This document shows positions 44,844 to 52,882 of a stretch of DNA of 64,000 bases, piece by piece (positions within the stretch are counted from its first letter, which is position 1; every line of letters begins with the position of its first letter). The DNA comes from Corallococcus caeni (lineage in GTDB: Bacteria; Myxococcota; Myxococcia; Myxococcales; Myxococcaceae), in NCBI RefSeq assembly GCF_036245865.1, contig NZ_BTTW01000001.1:1178001-1242000 (forward strand), given 5' to 3'. The notes beneath the pieces were generated by a model, which was not told the DNA's origin, did not search any database, and worked only from the letters and a program-made list of their open reading frames with translations. Both the position numbers and the translations under genes were made by a program.

Positions 44844-45152
44844 ACTTGCCGCGCCTGGCGCTGCACCGCGCCCGGGTGCCCGACTCACAGCTGCGCGACG
44901 GGGGTGTCGCCTTGAGCCGCTGCCGCCTGCCGGCCGTGCGCTGCGAGCACTGCGGGGCCACCCGCTTGGGCGACGCCATCCCCAGGACGGCAGGCTGTCG
45001 CCCCACGCGCCGCGCGTCGCCTCTGAGTCCGTGCGCGTGAAGTACTCCAGTCCCTGGCCCACCTGCCGCCACGGGGTCGCGTCGCTGGCCGACTGCGTGG
45101 ACCGGCCCGTCCCGCCCGCCTGTCGCCCGCAACTCACCTTGGACACGACACC
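44844..45152. other. Degraded island DNA, no confident gene
   Basis: 309 bases with overlapping short open frames on the plus strand, one containing a CxxC pair (RCEHCGATRLG near 44945). Codon usage in more than one frame looks plausible, which suggests scrambled coding remnants. I cannot choose a gene. Confidence 0.35.
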
Positions 45153-45452
45153 ATGAGCACCTGCCCCACGCATCCCGCTCGCCCACGCCGCCGTCCCGTG
45201 CCTCCTCCACCTCCGGAGGTGCCCGCCGACGAGCCTGTGCCGGAGGGCATGGTGCGTCTGCTGTCGGGGCAGCTCGTCACCGAGGAGGACGCGAGCCAGG
45301 TGATTCCCGGCCAACTGCCGCCCGAGGCGCGCTGGCCAACGCCCACGGACGTTGTTCCCGACATCGGCCTCCAGCCTCCTGAGGACGGATGTCCTCACGC
45401 TGACGAACTGGAGCACGTGCGCGCCGAACTCGCGTCCTTCCCGCCCACCTGA
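45153..45452 (+). CDS. Small Pro-rich hypothetical protein
   Basis: A 99-aa product rich in Pro at the N-terminus (RRRPVPPPPPEVPADEPVPEG) and acidic later. It has no known motif and no clear RBS. Its 3' end overlaps the NlpC/P60 fragment on the other strand, so at most one of the two is intact. Existence is uncertain. Confidence 0.35.
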   Translation: MSTCPTHPARPRRRPVPPPPPEVPADEPVPEGMVRLLSGQLVTEEDASQVIPGQLPPEARWPTPTDVVPDIGLQPPEDGCPHADELEHVRAELASFPPT

Positions 45453-45604
45453 TGGAAAGCCCAGGTTACGAGGCCGGAGCAGTCGAAGAGCCGCGGGCCG
45501 TCCTTCGCTGCGGGTTGCCCCTTCGCGCCCCACCTGTAGGGCGAGTGCATCTGCGCGAGGACGAGGGCGAGGAAGGCGGCGCGCTGCAAGGTGATGATGG
45601 GCAT
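45395..45604 (-). pseudogene. NlpC/P60 cell-wall hydrolase, N-terminal fragment
   Basis: From ATG 45604 the first ~57 residues read as the start of a phage NlpC/P60 endopeptidase: PIITLQRAAFLALVLAQMHSPYRWGAKG, then FDCSGLVTWAFHQVGG with the catalytic Cys. Homology stops at about 45435, before the catalytic His would appear, and the tail is scrambled. A broken lysis or tail gene of the prophage. Confidence 0.6.
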
Positions 45605-45669
45605 GGCGGGCTCCGGGGACTGCGAGATGTTCCCCGGAGAAGGAGCGCCCTTCTGCCTGACACCTATGG

Positions 45670-45684
45670 CAGTGCTATCCTGGC
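45670..45684 (+). promoter_or_regulatory. Shared motif upstream of the second small lipoprotein
   Basis: CAGTGCTATCCTGGC, 49 bases before the ATG, matches the element at 6948 in 13 of 15 positions. See that entry. Confidence 0.45.
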
Positions 45685-45718
45685 GAGGCAGCACAACCTC
45701 TTAAATCAGGAGAAGCGC

Positions 45719-45952
45719 ATGCGAGTGGCAATCATTGCCGGGTTGATGGCGGTCGGGATGCTGGCGGGATGTGGCGGCAGCTTGCCGGCCGAGGAGGGCC
45801 ATGCCAATGAGGTGGGTACGGCCCAACAAGAATTGGGTTGCCAACCCTGCTACAACGAGTACGTCGTCTGCATGCGCCATGCTGGCGGCGATATAGAGCA
45901 GCAGGAGAGTTGCATGATTGACCGGCAGTACTGCCTGGAAACCTGCGGCTGA
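45719..45952 (+). CDS. Small six-cysteine lipoprotein, paralog of the gene at 7000
   Basis: A 77-aa lipoprotein. Signal MRVAIIAGLMAVGMLAGCGG is nearly identical to the protein at 7000, with the lipobox LAGC. The mature part has six Cys in the pattern C-x2-C-x6-C-x13-C-x6-C-x3-C, again nearly mirror-symmetric, but little other sequence similarity. Upstream DNA, including the RBS CAGGAGAAGCG and the TATCC motif, is also conserved. It lies within the prophage remnant, while its paralog is in the core. Function unknown. Confidence 0.75.
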   Translation: MRVAIIAGLMAVGMLAGCGGSLPAEEGHANEVGTAQQELGCQPCYNEYVVCMRHAGGDIEQQESCMIDRQYCLETCG

Positions 45953-45973
45953 CACACCCAGCGATGAGCGTCG

Positions 45974-46318
45974 TCACGGGTGGCCAGGGCCCGCGTCCTT
46001 GGCTACCACGTTGGCCGCGTGCTGGAGCTGTCGTGCAGTGCGGTCCCCCATCAGCAGCTCCACCTGGTTCACCACCTGGTGGATCTGCGGCCGCGCGGCG
46101 CCCATCCAGTCCTCCAGCCCCCGGAGACGCAGCTCAAGCAGCTTCAGCAGTGCGCTGTGCTCGTTCACCACGCGCAGCTCAGCCTTGATGTCGCGCACGT
46201 CCTGGGCCACCGCGCCCAGCGACTGCACCAGCAGGGGCACCTGGTCCACTGCGGCCTCGTGCTTCGTCTGCCGGCGCGACAGCAGCCCGTTGAGGAGGGG
46301 GACGAGGCGCTGGCTCAC
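45974..46318 (-). CDS. Small helical (coiled-coil-like) phage-region protein
   Basis: A 114-aa protein with heptad-like leucine spacing (VPLLVQSLGAVAQDVRDIKAELRVVNEHSALLKLLELRLRGLEDW). Codons before the GTG at 46318 continue in frame with a hydrophobic stretch (ESAVLILAVSQRLVPLLNGLL), so the true start may lie upstream and include a membrane helix, as in some phage holin-like proteins. No start with RBS is visible there. Function not assigned. Confidence 0.5.
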   Translation of the reverse strand: MSQRLVPLLNGLLSRRQTKHEAAVDQVPLLVQSLGAVAQDVRDIKAELRVVNEHSALLKLLELRLRGLEDWMGAARPQIHQVVNQVELLMGDRTARQLQHAANVVAKDAGPGHP

Positions 46319-46384
46319 AGCCAGGATGAGGACGGCGGACTCGGTGCTGACGGGGGGGCATGCCCTGACAGAAGGGGCGGCCCC

Positions 46385-46633
46385 CTACCCTGGAGCACGC
46401 GGACTGCGATGCGCGGCGGGCGCCCAGCGCGTCCACACCCGCCGGGACACTGCGCCGGGCGGGCCCGGGACGAGCTCACGTCGCCAGAGCCTGCCGTCCG
46501 GACCTCGGCGGAAGCCGCGAGGGAGCGCCACGCCCGCGGGGCATCCTGGTTCCGGGCACGGCAAGTCCTCGCGCTCGCAGGGACGCGCGCAGGACCTCCA
46601 CTTCTCGTCCATTGACGGTGTCACTGCGTTCAC
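46385..46633 (-). CDS. Small Cys/Pro-rich ORF coupled to the gene upstream
   Basis: An 82-aa product with four Cys in ARPCEREDLPCPEPGCPAG, which could bind zinc. Its GTG start overlaps the stop of the upstream gene (GTGA), a typical coupling arrangement, and this is the main support. Base composition fits coding in this frame. No family recognised. Confidence 0.4.
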   Translation of the reverse strand: MNAVTPSMDEKWRSCARPCEREDLPCPEPGCPAGVALPRGFRRGPDGRLWRRELVPGPPGAVSRRVWTRWAPAAHRSPRAPG

Positions 46634-47241
46634 GAGAGCGGGTTCTTACGCTTCAGCTCCCCAGACTTATGCATCGCAAGGAGTGAACAGACATCATGAT
46701 GACTCTGCCAGCGAGCATTATCGATTTGCGCTCGCCCGTAGACACAGTCCATCATCACGTAGCTCGAATCTTCTTGCCCCGGCGAACGGTGGCCGACGTA
46801 TCGAGCATACACGCCTTCCGGCAGGGTAATCACCAAGTTTCCAAAGGCATATGTGCCGGCAAGCTCGTCTATGAACTCGACCAACTTGGCTGGCTCATAG
46901 ATTTCACATCGACAGTCCTCTTGCTCCGCAGATCCAACTGCTCGGCAGCGACACCCTGTCGTCACAACATTCATGACGACAAGACACCTGCTGGGGAAGT
47001 CGAGCCGATAAAGGACCTCGTAATCATCCGACTTCACATCCCTGATTGGACCCAAGTCGATGTGCCCTGAAACCGGTCGGGCTTGGGAGTCGTGACGGCT
47101 GCCTGCTTCCGCTGAGAGTGCCTTCAGTTCCCGGTCAATGCGCATTCTCGTTGCTTGCGGCAGAGCGTCCAGCAGAAGCTGTTCGAACGGCGAATTGACC
47201 TTAACCTCGTACGGCAATTGGGTTTGCGTCTGGTTTGGCAT
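46630..47241 (-). CDS. Hypothetical protein, lower-GC island cargo
   Basis: A 203-aa protein with no motif I recognise. It has a Cys-rich patch (TTGCRCRAVGSAEQEDCRCEIY, Cys spacing C-x-C-x10-C-x-C) that could bind a metal, and DCVYGR, SHHDVCSLL later. Start ATG 47241 has a strong RBS (TAGGAGGG). Its codon use is visibly lower in GC than the phage head genes, so it was acquired separately. Confidence 0.6.
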   Translation of the reverse strand: MPNQTQTQLPYEVKVNSPFEQLLLDALPQATRMRIDRELKALSAEAGSRHDSQARPVSGHIDLGPIRDVKSDDYEVLYRLDFPSRCLVVMNVVTTGCRCRAVGSAEQEDCRCEIYEPAKLVEFIDELAGTYAFGNLVITLPEGVYARYVGHRSPGQEDSSYVMMDCVYGRAQIDNARWQSHHDVCSLLAMHKSGELKRKNPLS

Positions 47242-47485
47242 GGCGACTTCCCTCCTAAGAGGTTGCCAACCTAGCGCTGTGTCCAGAGCGAGTGAACGCC
47301 CCCACGAGAAAATGAGCGAGCCTGAACTCGTGGACTCTTGTCGGGAGCGACCGCAATCTGGAGCACGGCCAAGCGGTGGTGGTGCAGGGCCAGTTCATGC
47401 GCCCCGGCTAGAAGGCATCACGCGGAAATGGGTTCGGCCGGGGGCAGACAACCCCAGCCCCGACACTGGCGCCACCCTGCACCTA

Positions 47486-47632
47486 ATGAAGCGGGCGAAG
47501 GAGCTAGCGCTGCTGGAGGAAATGGGCGCGGCGCGAGGCCTGCTCTCCGTGAGCAAGGCCCGGCTCCCGGCGCGGCTAGTGGAACTCCAGCCCGGAGACG
47601 CCCTGCGCGCCAGCGTGAATCTGGTGGTGTGA
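47486..47632 (+). other. Possible C-terminal coding remnant
   Basis: A 48-residue stretch (MKRAKELALLEEMGAARGLLSVSKARLPARLVELQP...) looks like coding DNA by codon use and continues an open frame from upstream, but has no RBS. Possibly the end of a degraded phage gene. Confidence 0.25.
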
Positions 47633-48087
47633 TCCCGAGCGGATTGGCGAGCGGACGAGAGCGGCCGAAGCTGACACTTACCTGGTCCGACGGTGCGACA
47701 AGGTGTGAGCCGGGAGCTCATGCTTGCTTCAGCAAACCCGGGAGCCAGCACGCCATGTCACGAGCACCGGGCCCGTACCAAGTTTCTCGGTGCGAGGATG
47801 TGGGCCCAACCTCCCCCTAGGGTGGGAAACCGCAGATGTAGGACAAAATTAGGATTGCTCGGCGCGCTGCAATCTTGCGACGCGGATTCCTCGCGGTTTT
47901 TCCGAGGGGAACTGACAGACGACCCCCCATTTTTTGGGGCCCTACGCGTTCCTGGCGGCCCGTAGGCGCGTCCTGTCACTTCGGCCGGGGCCGTTGGGCG
48001 TCCCGGCGCCGCGCGCGCCAGCGGGCCAGCGGGCCAGCGGCGCCCCTTCTGGGTGGTGCAGGCCTACCCGCCGTCCAGGAGCACCGC
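47633..48087. other. Non-coding region upstream of the head module
   Basis: 455 bases with no supported gene. It contains an AT-richer stretch (about 47820-47900), and a CCCC-ATTTTTT-GGGG hairpin near 47923-47938. Its place just before the terminase block makes it a candidate for the phage cos/pac packaging site or late promoter, by analogy with other tailed phages. Confidence 0.4.
48041..48050 (+). promoter_or_regulatory. Copy 1 of the CGCCCCTTCT intergenic motif
   Basis: One of five exact copies. Here it lies 37 bases before the ATG at 48088. Confidence 0.5.
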
Positions 48088-48513
48088 ATGCCCTCCCCGT
48101 CCACGTCGTCCGCCGAGCTCACCGACCACAGCGTGAGCGCCAAGTCCGCCCGCTGGCGTATGGCCTCCACCGACTCGTCCGCCGGCACCAACCAGCCCGA
48201 GCCGTCCGACGTGGACCGCAAGGTGGGCGACTTCCACGTCGCGGTGACCGCCGACATCTCCAGCGCCGCCGCCGAGCTCAAGGCGCTCGACGCGCAGATC
48301 CAGGAGACGGCCGCCTCCATGGCGCAAGTCGCGTCCGGCCCCGTCACTCCGTCCGCCCTCGCCGCCCTCATCGCCTCGGCGAGCAGCGCCCTGGCCACGC
48401 TGCACGCCGCGAACATCGCGGGCAACGTCGTCGGGAGCGCGGTGGTGGAGCAGGTGGCCGGCGACGTCGCCGCGCTGGTGGCCCGGGCGCACGCCCTCGC
48501 CTGCCCCGGGTAG
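48088..48513 (+). CDS. Small phage protein upstream of terminase
   Basis: A 141-aa Ala/Ser-rich helical protein (DRKVGDFHVAVTADISSAAAELKALDAQIQETAASMAQVAS, then SALAALIASASSALATLHAANIAGN). ATG 48088 has CAGGAG six bases upstream. It is the first gene of the head module. No family recognised; location suggests a packaging-associated or unrelated early protein. Confidence 0.6.
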   Translation: MPSPSTSSAELTDHSVSAKSARWRMASTDSSAGTNQPEPSDVDRKVGDFHVAVTADISSAAAELKALDAQIQETAASMAQVASGPVTPSALAALIASASSALATLHAANIAGNVVGSAVVEQVAGDVAALVARAHALACPG

Positions 48514-48514
48514 C

Positions 48515-48531
48515 CGCCCCTTCTGGAGGGG
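48515..48531 (+). promoter_or_regulatory. Copy 2 of CGCCCCTTCT with hairpin at the start codon
   Basis: Motif at 48515-48524, followed by GGAGGGG. CCCC and GGGG pair around TTCTGGA, so the stem ends exactly at the GTG at 48532 and encloses the Shine-Dalgarno sequence. Confidence 0.55.
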
Positions 48532-49113
48532 GTGTCCCCTCCGCGTGGCTACGACCCGAAGCCCCCTCCCGGCATGCCGGCCGGGGGGAAGCGCGCGCCG
48601 AAGTTCTCCGGGCCCGCCACCACCCTCACCTACAAGATCCAGACGGCCATCGTCGCGGAGCTGCGACAGGGCTCCACGAAGCGCATGGCCGCCGCGCTCG
48701 CGGGCACCACCGAGGCGCGGCTGCAGAACTGGCTGCGCCGCGGGCGCGAGGCCATCGAGTCCGGCAAGCGCAGCCGCTACACCGAGTTCGTCGTGGAGGT
48801 GGAGCGCGCCCAGGCCGAGTTCCAGAAGAGCCGGGTTAAGGACGCGCTGGACTCCATCAGCGACAAGACGATGGACGGCCGCGGTGCCCGCTGGTTCCTG
48901 GCGGTGACGGCGCCCAAGGACTTCACCATCCCGCGCGAGCCCGCCACGCCCGCGGGCAACGGGCACGGTCCTCTCTTCGAGGTCATCACCCCGGACGAGG
49001 CCCGCGCGAAGCTGGACGAGAAGCTCGCCACCTTCATCGCCAAGCACCTGAAGGCCCAGGCAGCGAGGGACGTGCCGCCGGAGCCCGCCCTCGAGGACGG
49101 CGATGGGGACTGA
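48532..49113 (+). CDS. Phage terminase small subunit-like protein
   Basis: A 193-aa DNA-recognition subunit of the packaging motor. TTLTYKIQTAIVAELRQGSTKRMAAALAGTTEARLQNWLRRGREAIESG is an HTH pattern seen in small terminases (about 27-75), followed by coiled regions and a charged C-terminus. Start GTG 48532 has GGAGGGG directly upstream. Overlaps the large subunit gene by 11 bases. Its place before the ATPase gene supports the call. Confidence 0.8.
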   Translation: MSPPRGYDPKPPPGMPAGGKRAPKFSGPATTLTYKIQTAIVAELRQGSTKRMAAALAGTTEARLQNWLRRGREAIESGKRSRYTEFVVEVERAQAEFQKSRVKDALDSISDKTMDGRGARWFLAVTAPKDFTIPREPATPAGNGHGPLFEVITPDEARAKLDEKLATFIAKHLKAQAARDVPPEPALEDGDGD

Positions 49114-50266
49114 CGCGGGCGTGGCGAAGGCTGGGGAGTCGCTGCTGGACGGCATCCCCGTCATCACGGCGGACAGCCACGGCCACCACAACCTCATCCA
49201 GCAGCTTGCGCTCGCGGCCCACGCGGCGGACGGCACCACCACCGGCCACTGCAACGCGCTGGCCTTCACGCCCCAGGAGCTGGTGCTCCTCTACCACGAG
49301 CACCGGTACTGGCTGCGCCCCGTCCAGCGCCCGCCCGCGCACTTCCGCACCTGGTTCTTCATGGGCGGGCGCGGCACCGGGAAGACGTACGCGGGCGCCG
49401 CCGCTGTCATCGACGAGGCCCGCGCGGACCCCGAAGCGCGCATCCTCATCGTCGGCCCCACCTACTCCGAGATCGTGAAGAACCAGATGGAGGGGACGAG
49501 CGGCATCCTCACCATCTCCGCGCCCTGGTTCTTCCCAAAGGTGGAGAAGTCGCGCCGCAAGCTGGTGTGGCCCAACGGGGCGCAGGCCACGTGGCTGCCG
49601 GCGAAGAACGCGGACAAGTTCCGCGGGCACCAGTACACGTTCATTTGGGCGGACGAGCCGGTGGCGTGGAAGGGCGACGCGGTCGCCGTCTACAAGGAGT
49701 GCCGCGTCGTCAACCGCCTCACCACCACTTGGATGCGCGCGCAGGGCCTGCCGCCGCGCATGGTCATCACCACCACGCCTGCGCCCACGGTGCTCTTCCG
49801 CGAGATGCTCGGCGACCGCGAGGGCTTGGTGCTCGCGCGCAGTTCCACGCTGGAGAACCTCGCCAACCTGGCCCCGGACTACGAGGCCTACGTGCGCCGG
49901 GTGATGGAGACGCCCGAGGGCCGGCGCGAGTTCATGGGCGAGCTGCGCTTCGACTTGGACCCGGCGCTCTACCGGGGCGTCAACTGGAACGCCTCGCGCA
50001 TCGATCCGAAGAAGGCGCCGAAGGAGTACGACGCCATCATCGTCTCGGTGGATCCGGCGACCGGGGAGAAGAAGGGCGCGGACATGCACGGCATCGTCGT
50101 GCTGGGCGTGCGCCTGGAGGCGGACGGACTGGACCACGTCTACGTGCTGCAGGACGCGTCGCTGCGCACGCCGGAGCCCGAGGTCTGGGCGCGCGAGGCC
50201 ATCAAGGCGCTGGAGGCCTGGGAGCCCTTCGCGAAGAAGCGCAGCAACGGGAAGCCGAACGCGTGA
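49103..50266 (+). CDS. Phage terminase large subunit, ATPase part, ended by premature TGA
   Basis: 387 residues of a large terminase. Walker A GGRGTGKT at 88-95, Walker B region YTFIWADEP near 180 and the nuclease start IIVSVDPATGEKKGADMHGIVVLG near 312. The frame stops at TGA 50264-50266 and continues open in the same frame with VFAESNTGGSMVKSTI, the second nuclease motif. The normal protein would be about 500 residues. A C-to-T change of an Arg CGA codon would explain the stop. Without readthrough the nuclease is incomplete and packaging should fail. Confidence 0.88.
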   Translation: MGTDAGVAKAGESLLDGIPVITADSHGHHNLIQQLALAAHAADGTTTGHCNALAFTPQELVLLYHEHRYWLRPVQRPPAHFRTWFFMGGRGTGKTYAGAAAVIDEARADPEARILIVGPTYSEIVKNQMEGTSGILTISAPWFFPKVEKSRRKLVWPNGAQATWLPAKNADKFRGHQYTFIWADEPVAWKGDAVAVYKECRVVNRLTTTWMRAQGLPPRMVITTTPAPTVLFREMLGDREGLVLARSSTLENLANLAPDYEAYVRRVMETPEGRREFMGELRFDLDPALYRGVNWNASRIDPKKAPKEYDAIIVSVDPATGEKKGADMHGIVVLGVRLEADGLDHVYVLQDASLRTPEPEVWAREAIKALEAWEPFAKKRSNGKPNA

Positions 50267-50620
50267 GTGTTCGCCGAGAGCAACACGGGCGGCTCCATGG
50301 TGAAGAGCACCATCCGCACCGTGAAGAAGGTGAAGGTGCTCACCGAGCGCGCCATGCAGTCGAAGGCGGAACGCGCGGCGCCGGTGTCCTCCTACGCGAA
50401 GGCGGGCCTCGTCCACATGGTGGGCAAGCACGACAAGCTGGAGGCGCAGCTGGCGAAGTTCACCGGCCAGGAGGGCGGCCACGCGAGAGACGACCGGGCG
50501 GATGCCTTCGCGTGGCCCACCTACCTCTACGTCATCCCGAAGCGCCGCAACGCGGGGGCCGCCGGGCGCAGCATGACACCAACCATCGCAACCACCAATC
50601 CTGACGACGCATCAGACTAG
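50267..50620 (+). pseudogene. Terminase large subunit, C-terminal nuclease part after the stop
   Basis: In the same frame as the ATPase part, directly after its TGA. FAESNTGGSMVKSTIRTV matches the V-x-A-E-x-N-x-G-G-x-x-V nuclease motif, and HARDDRADAFAWPTYLYV matches the late D-x-x-D-A motif. GTG at 50267 could start it, but there is no RBS. Confidence 0.8.
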
Positions 50621-50664
50621 CGCTACACTGAAGATCGATTCCGCTTCATTTGGGAGGCAGCAAA

Positions 50665-51447
50665 TTGATAGTCACGGCAGACGACTTCGTCGCTCTCGGA
50701 CATCGACTCACTGGCCCAAACAGGCTTCGTTCAGGAAAGGCTGCTCTCGTCTTCGATAAATTGGTTTCCCATGTAGAGCCGCAACTCGTGCTAACCGACA
50801 CTGGAGCTGCGGTCGACTGGTTCACGATGGTTGAGACGATTCGAACCAACTTGATAGCTGAGCTTGGCTCTGCTCCTGGGGAACTCGAACAAGTGGCGAA
50901 ATTCGTCACGAAGTTTTGGAAGCTCTCGGGGCAGCACGCATTGCGCCAACTACCGTTCATCAGAGACGCAAAACTCAGGGCGGTCGCTGAGGATGACTGG
51001 AGCCGTGCCGTAGGGTCCGCTCAGCGCGAGGACGCAAAGACGACAGCCATTACCGCCGGAAGCGTCGTTGAAGCCATTGCGCTCGATATCATCGAACCCA
51101 TTCCGCCAGCCGATACCGTGAAGCTCAGAGATTGCCTAAACGCCCTACCAGAAGACAGGCGCCGCAAGCTGCATATGTCGCCCAAGAAGACGGCCCCACA
51201 GGATTGGACGTTTGCATTTCTCATTCTCGCCCTGGGCCACGAGGGACTTAAGGTGCTCACGGAGAGGACTCATGACATTGGCCACACGCTGAGGGATTGG
51301 AGGAATTACGTCCACCCCGACGTATCACGCAACGCGCCCCCGCTCTCGCCAGTGGATGGCCGTATCGCCGTGGCCTTCGCTGAGAAAGTGATTGAGGAGG
51401 CCGAGGCCTGGCATAATGCCGGCAGGTCGCTGGTAATTCCTCCTTGA
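50665..51447 (+). CDS. Hypothetical cargo protein with HEPN-like Rx6H motif
   Basis: A 260-aa protein inserted between terminase and portal genes. Its GC is clearly lower than theirs and it lacks the CGCCCCTTCT motif found before the others, so it is a later insertion (a moron). The C-terminal helix carries HTLRDWRNYVHPD: R-x6-H followed by P, resembling the HEPN Rx4-6H ribonuclease motif or DUF4145-like RNxxHP proteins. The N-terminal part is helical with no motif. Start TTG 50665 is chosen for GGGAGG seven bases upstream; a TTG 15 bases earlier is in frame. Could be an anti-phage or abortive infection gene; unproven. Confidence 0.65.
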   Translation: MIVTADDFVALGHRLTGPNRLRSGKAALVFDKLVSHVEPQLVLTDTGAAVDWFTMVETIRTNLIAELGSAPGELEQVAKFVTKFWKLSGQHALRQLPFIRDAKLRAVAEDDWSRAVGSAQREDAKTTAITAGSVVEAIALDIIEPIPPADTVKLRDCLNALPEDRRRKLHMSPKKTAPQDWTFAFLILALGHEGLKVLTERTHDIGHTLRDWRNYVHPDVSRNAPPLSPVDGRIAVAFAEKVIEEAEAWHNAGRSLVIPP

Positions 51448-51483
51448 GGAGTACTCGTCGCGCGCATGCAATGATCGCCATGC

Positions 51484-51501
51484 CGCCCCTTCTCGGAGGG
51501 C
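51484..51501 (+). promoter_or_regulatory. Copy 3 of CGCCCCTTCT with hairpin at the start codon
   Basis: Motif at 51484-51493. GCCC and GGGC pair across the SD (CGGAGG), the stem ending at the ATG 51502 of the portal gene. Confidence 0.55.
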
Positions 51502-52854
51502 ATGGCCTCCTTCCTCCGTCGCGCCTTCAAGGCCCTGGGGCTGCTGCCCGACCCCCAGGGCTCTCTCGTCCACGCCCTGCCTCTCGTCAGCTTCAGCCCA
51601 CGCCGAGGCAGCCGTGAGGTGCTGCGCGCGTACAAGGAGAACGGGGGGCTACGCACCGTCGTAGACACCGTGGCGGAGGCGGTGGCCACGCCCCGGTGGC
51701 GCGTCTACAAGCGCGCCCGCCCCGGAGTCCTGGGCGTGCTCGAGCACCGGCTGAAGTCCGCCAACCCCCGGCTGCGCACCAAGGCGCTGAAGGAGGCCAC
51801 CGCCTCCGGTGAGTTGGTGGAGCTACCGGACCACGAACTGCTGCGTCTGCTGGAGGCGCCGCACCCGCGCTACCCCGGCCGCGCCTTCCGGAAGCTCAGC
51901 CAAGTGCACGTGGACCTGGTGGGCGAGGCCTTCCTCTGGCTGCGCCGGGACGACACCGGGCGCGTCGTGGGCTGGGAGGTGGTGCCCCCGCATCGCGTGA
52001 TGATGACGCCCACGCCAGAGAGCCCCGTCTTCTTCCTCAGCCACAACACCTTCATCGGCGCGGTGCCCGAGGCGGACGTCCTCTGGTTCAAGCACCTGGA
52101 CCCGGAGGCGCCCGAGGACCGCGGCGCCGGCGCCGGCATGGCGCTGGGCGATGAGCTGGACACGGTGGAGGCCATCTCCCGCGCGACGAAGGCCACCTTC
52201 GAGCGCGGCGGCATCCCCGCCGCCATCGTCGGGGTGGACTCGAAGGCCTCCGGCGCGGACATGGAGGAAGTCGTCGAGGACCTGGAGAAGAAGTACAAGG
52301 AGGCCTTCGCCGGGCCGGGCAGCGCGGGCAAGGTGTGGTTCGCCCCCGCCGGCGTCTCTCTCGCCCAGGTGCAGGTGAACTTCCGGGAGCTCCAAACGGA
52401 GGAGCTGAAAAAGGGCCTGCCGGACTTCATCCGCCAGACGTACAACGTGCCGCCGGAGCTGGTGGGCGACCTCACCTCCAGCAACCGCTCCACCGCGGAG
52501 AGCGCCGAGTACACCCTCGCGGACTTCGCCGTCCTGCCCCGGCTGGAGTTCTGGCGCTCCTGGCTCCAGCACTGCCTGGTGCCTCTCGTCGATAGGGACG
52601 CCATCCTCGACTACGAGGACCCGCGCCCCCAGGAGTTCGAGCGCGTCTTCCGCCTCATGACGACGCAGCCCACCGAGGCTTTCACGTACAACGAGGTGCG
52701 CGAGCTGGCGGGCTACGAGCCGGATCCGCTCCTCGAGGGCAAGCGCCCCCCGCCCTTGCCCGGCGCCGGCGGAGGCAACAACCCGCAGTCGGCGTCCGCG
52801 AACGCCACACCCAACCCGCCGCGCGACCGCAGCGGCGAAGAGGGGCGGCTGTAG
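51502..52854 (+). CDS. Phage portal protein (HK97 family)
   Basis: A 450-aa portal protein forming the dodecameric ring at the head vertex through which DNA passes. Family features: ASFLRRAFKALGLL at the start, WRVYKR, LLEAPHPRYPGRAFRKLSQVHVDLVGEAFLWLRRDDTGRVVGWEVVPPHRV, DVLWFKHLDPE, FERGGIPAAIVGVD, QTYNVPPELVGDLTSSNRSTAESAEYTLADFAVLPRLEFW and YNEVRELAGYEPD. All are typical of HK97 portals. Length is normal and no frameshift is visible. Confidence 0.93.
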   Translation: MASFLRRAFKALGLLPDPQGSLVHALPLVSFSPRRGSREVLRAYKENGGLRTVVDTVAEAVATPRWRVYKRARPGVLGVLEHRLKSANPRLRTKALKEATASGELVELPDHELLRLLEAPHPRYPGRAFRKLSQVHVDLVGEAFLWLRRDDTGRVVGWEVVPPHRVMMTPTPESPVFFLSHNTFIGAVPEADVLWFKHLDPEAPEDRGAGAGMALGDELDTVEAISRATKATFERGGIPAAIVGVDSKASGADMEEVVEDLEKKYKEAFAGPGSAGKVWFAPAGVSLAQVQVNFRELQTEELKKGLPDFIRQTYNVPPELVGDLTSSNRSTAESAEYTLADFAVLPRLEFWRSWLQHCLVPLVDRDAILDYEDPRPQEFERVFRLMTTQPTEAFTYNEVRELAGYEPDPLLEGKRPPPLPGAGGGNNPQSASANATPNPPRDRSGEEGRL

Positions 52855-52864
52855 CGCCAGGCGC

Positions 52865-52882
52865 CGCCCCTTCTTCTGGGGC
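52865..52882 (+). promoter_or_regulatory. Copy 4 of CGCCCCTTCT with hairpin at the start codon
   Basis: Motif at 52865-52874. GCCCC and GGGGC form a perfect 5-bp stem around TTCTTCT, ending directly at the ATG 52883 of the protease gene. Confidence 0.6.
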
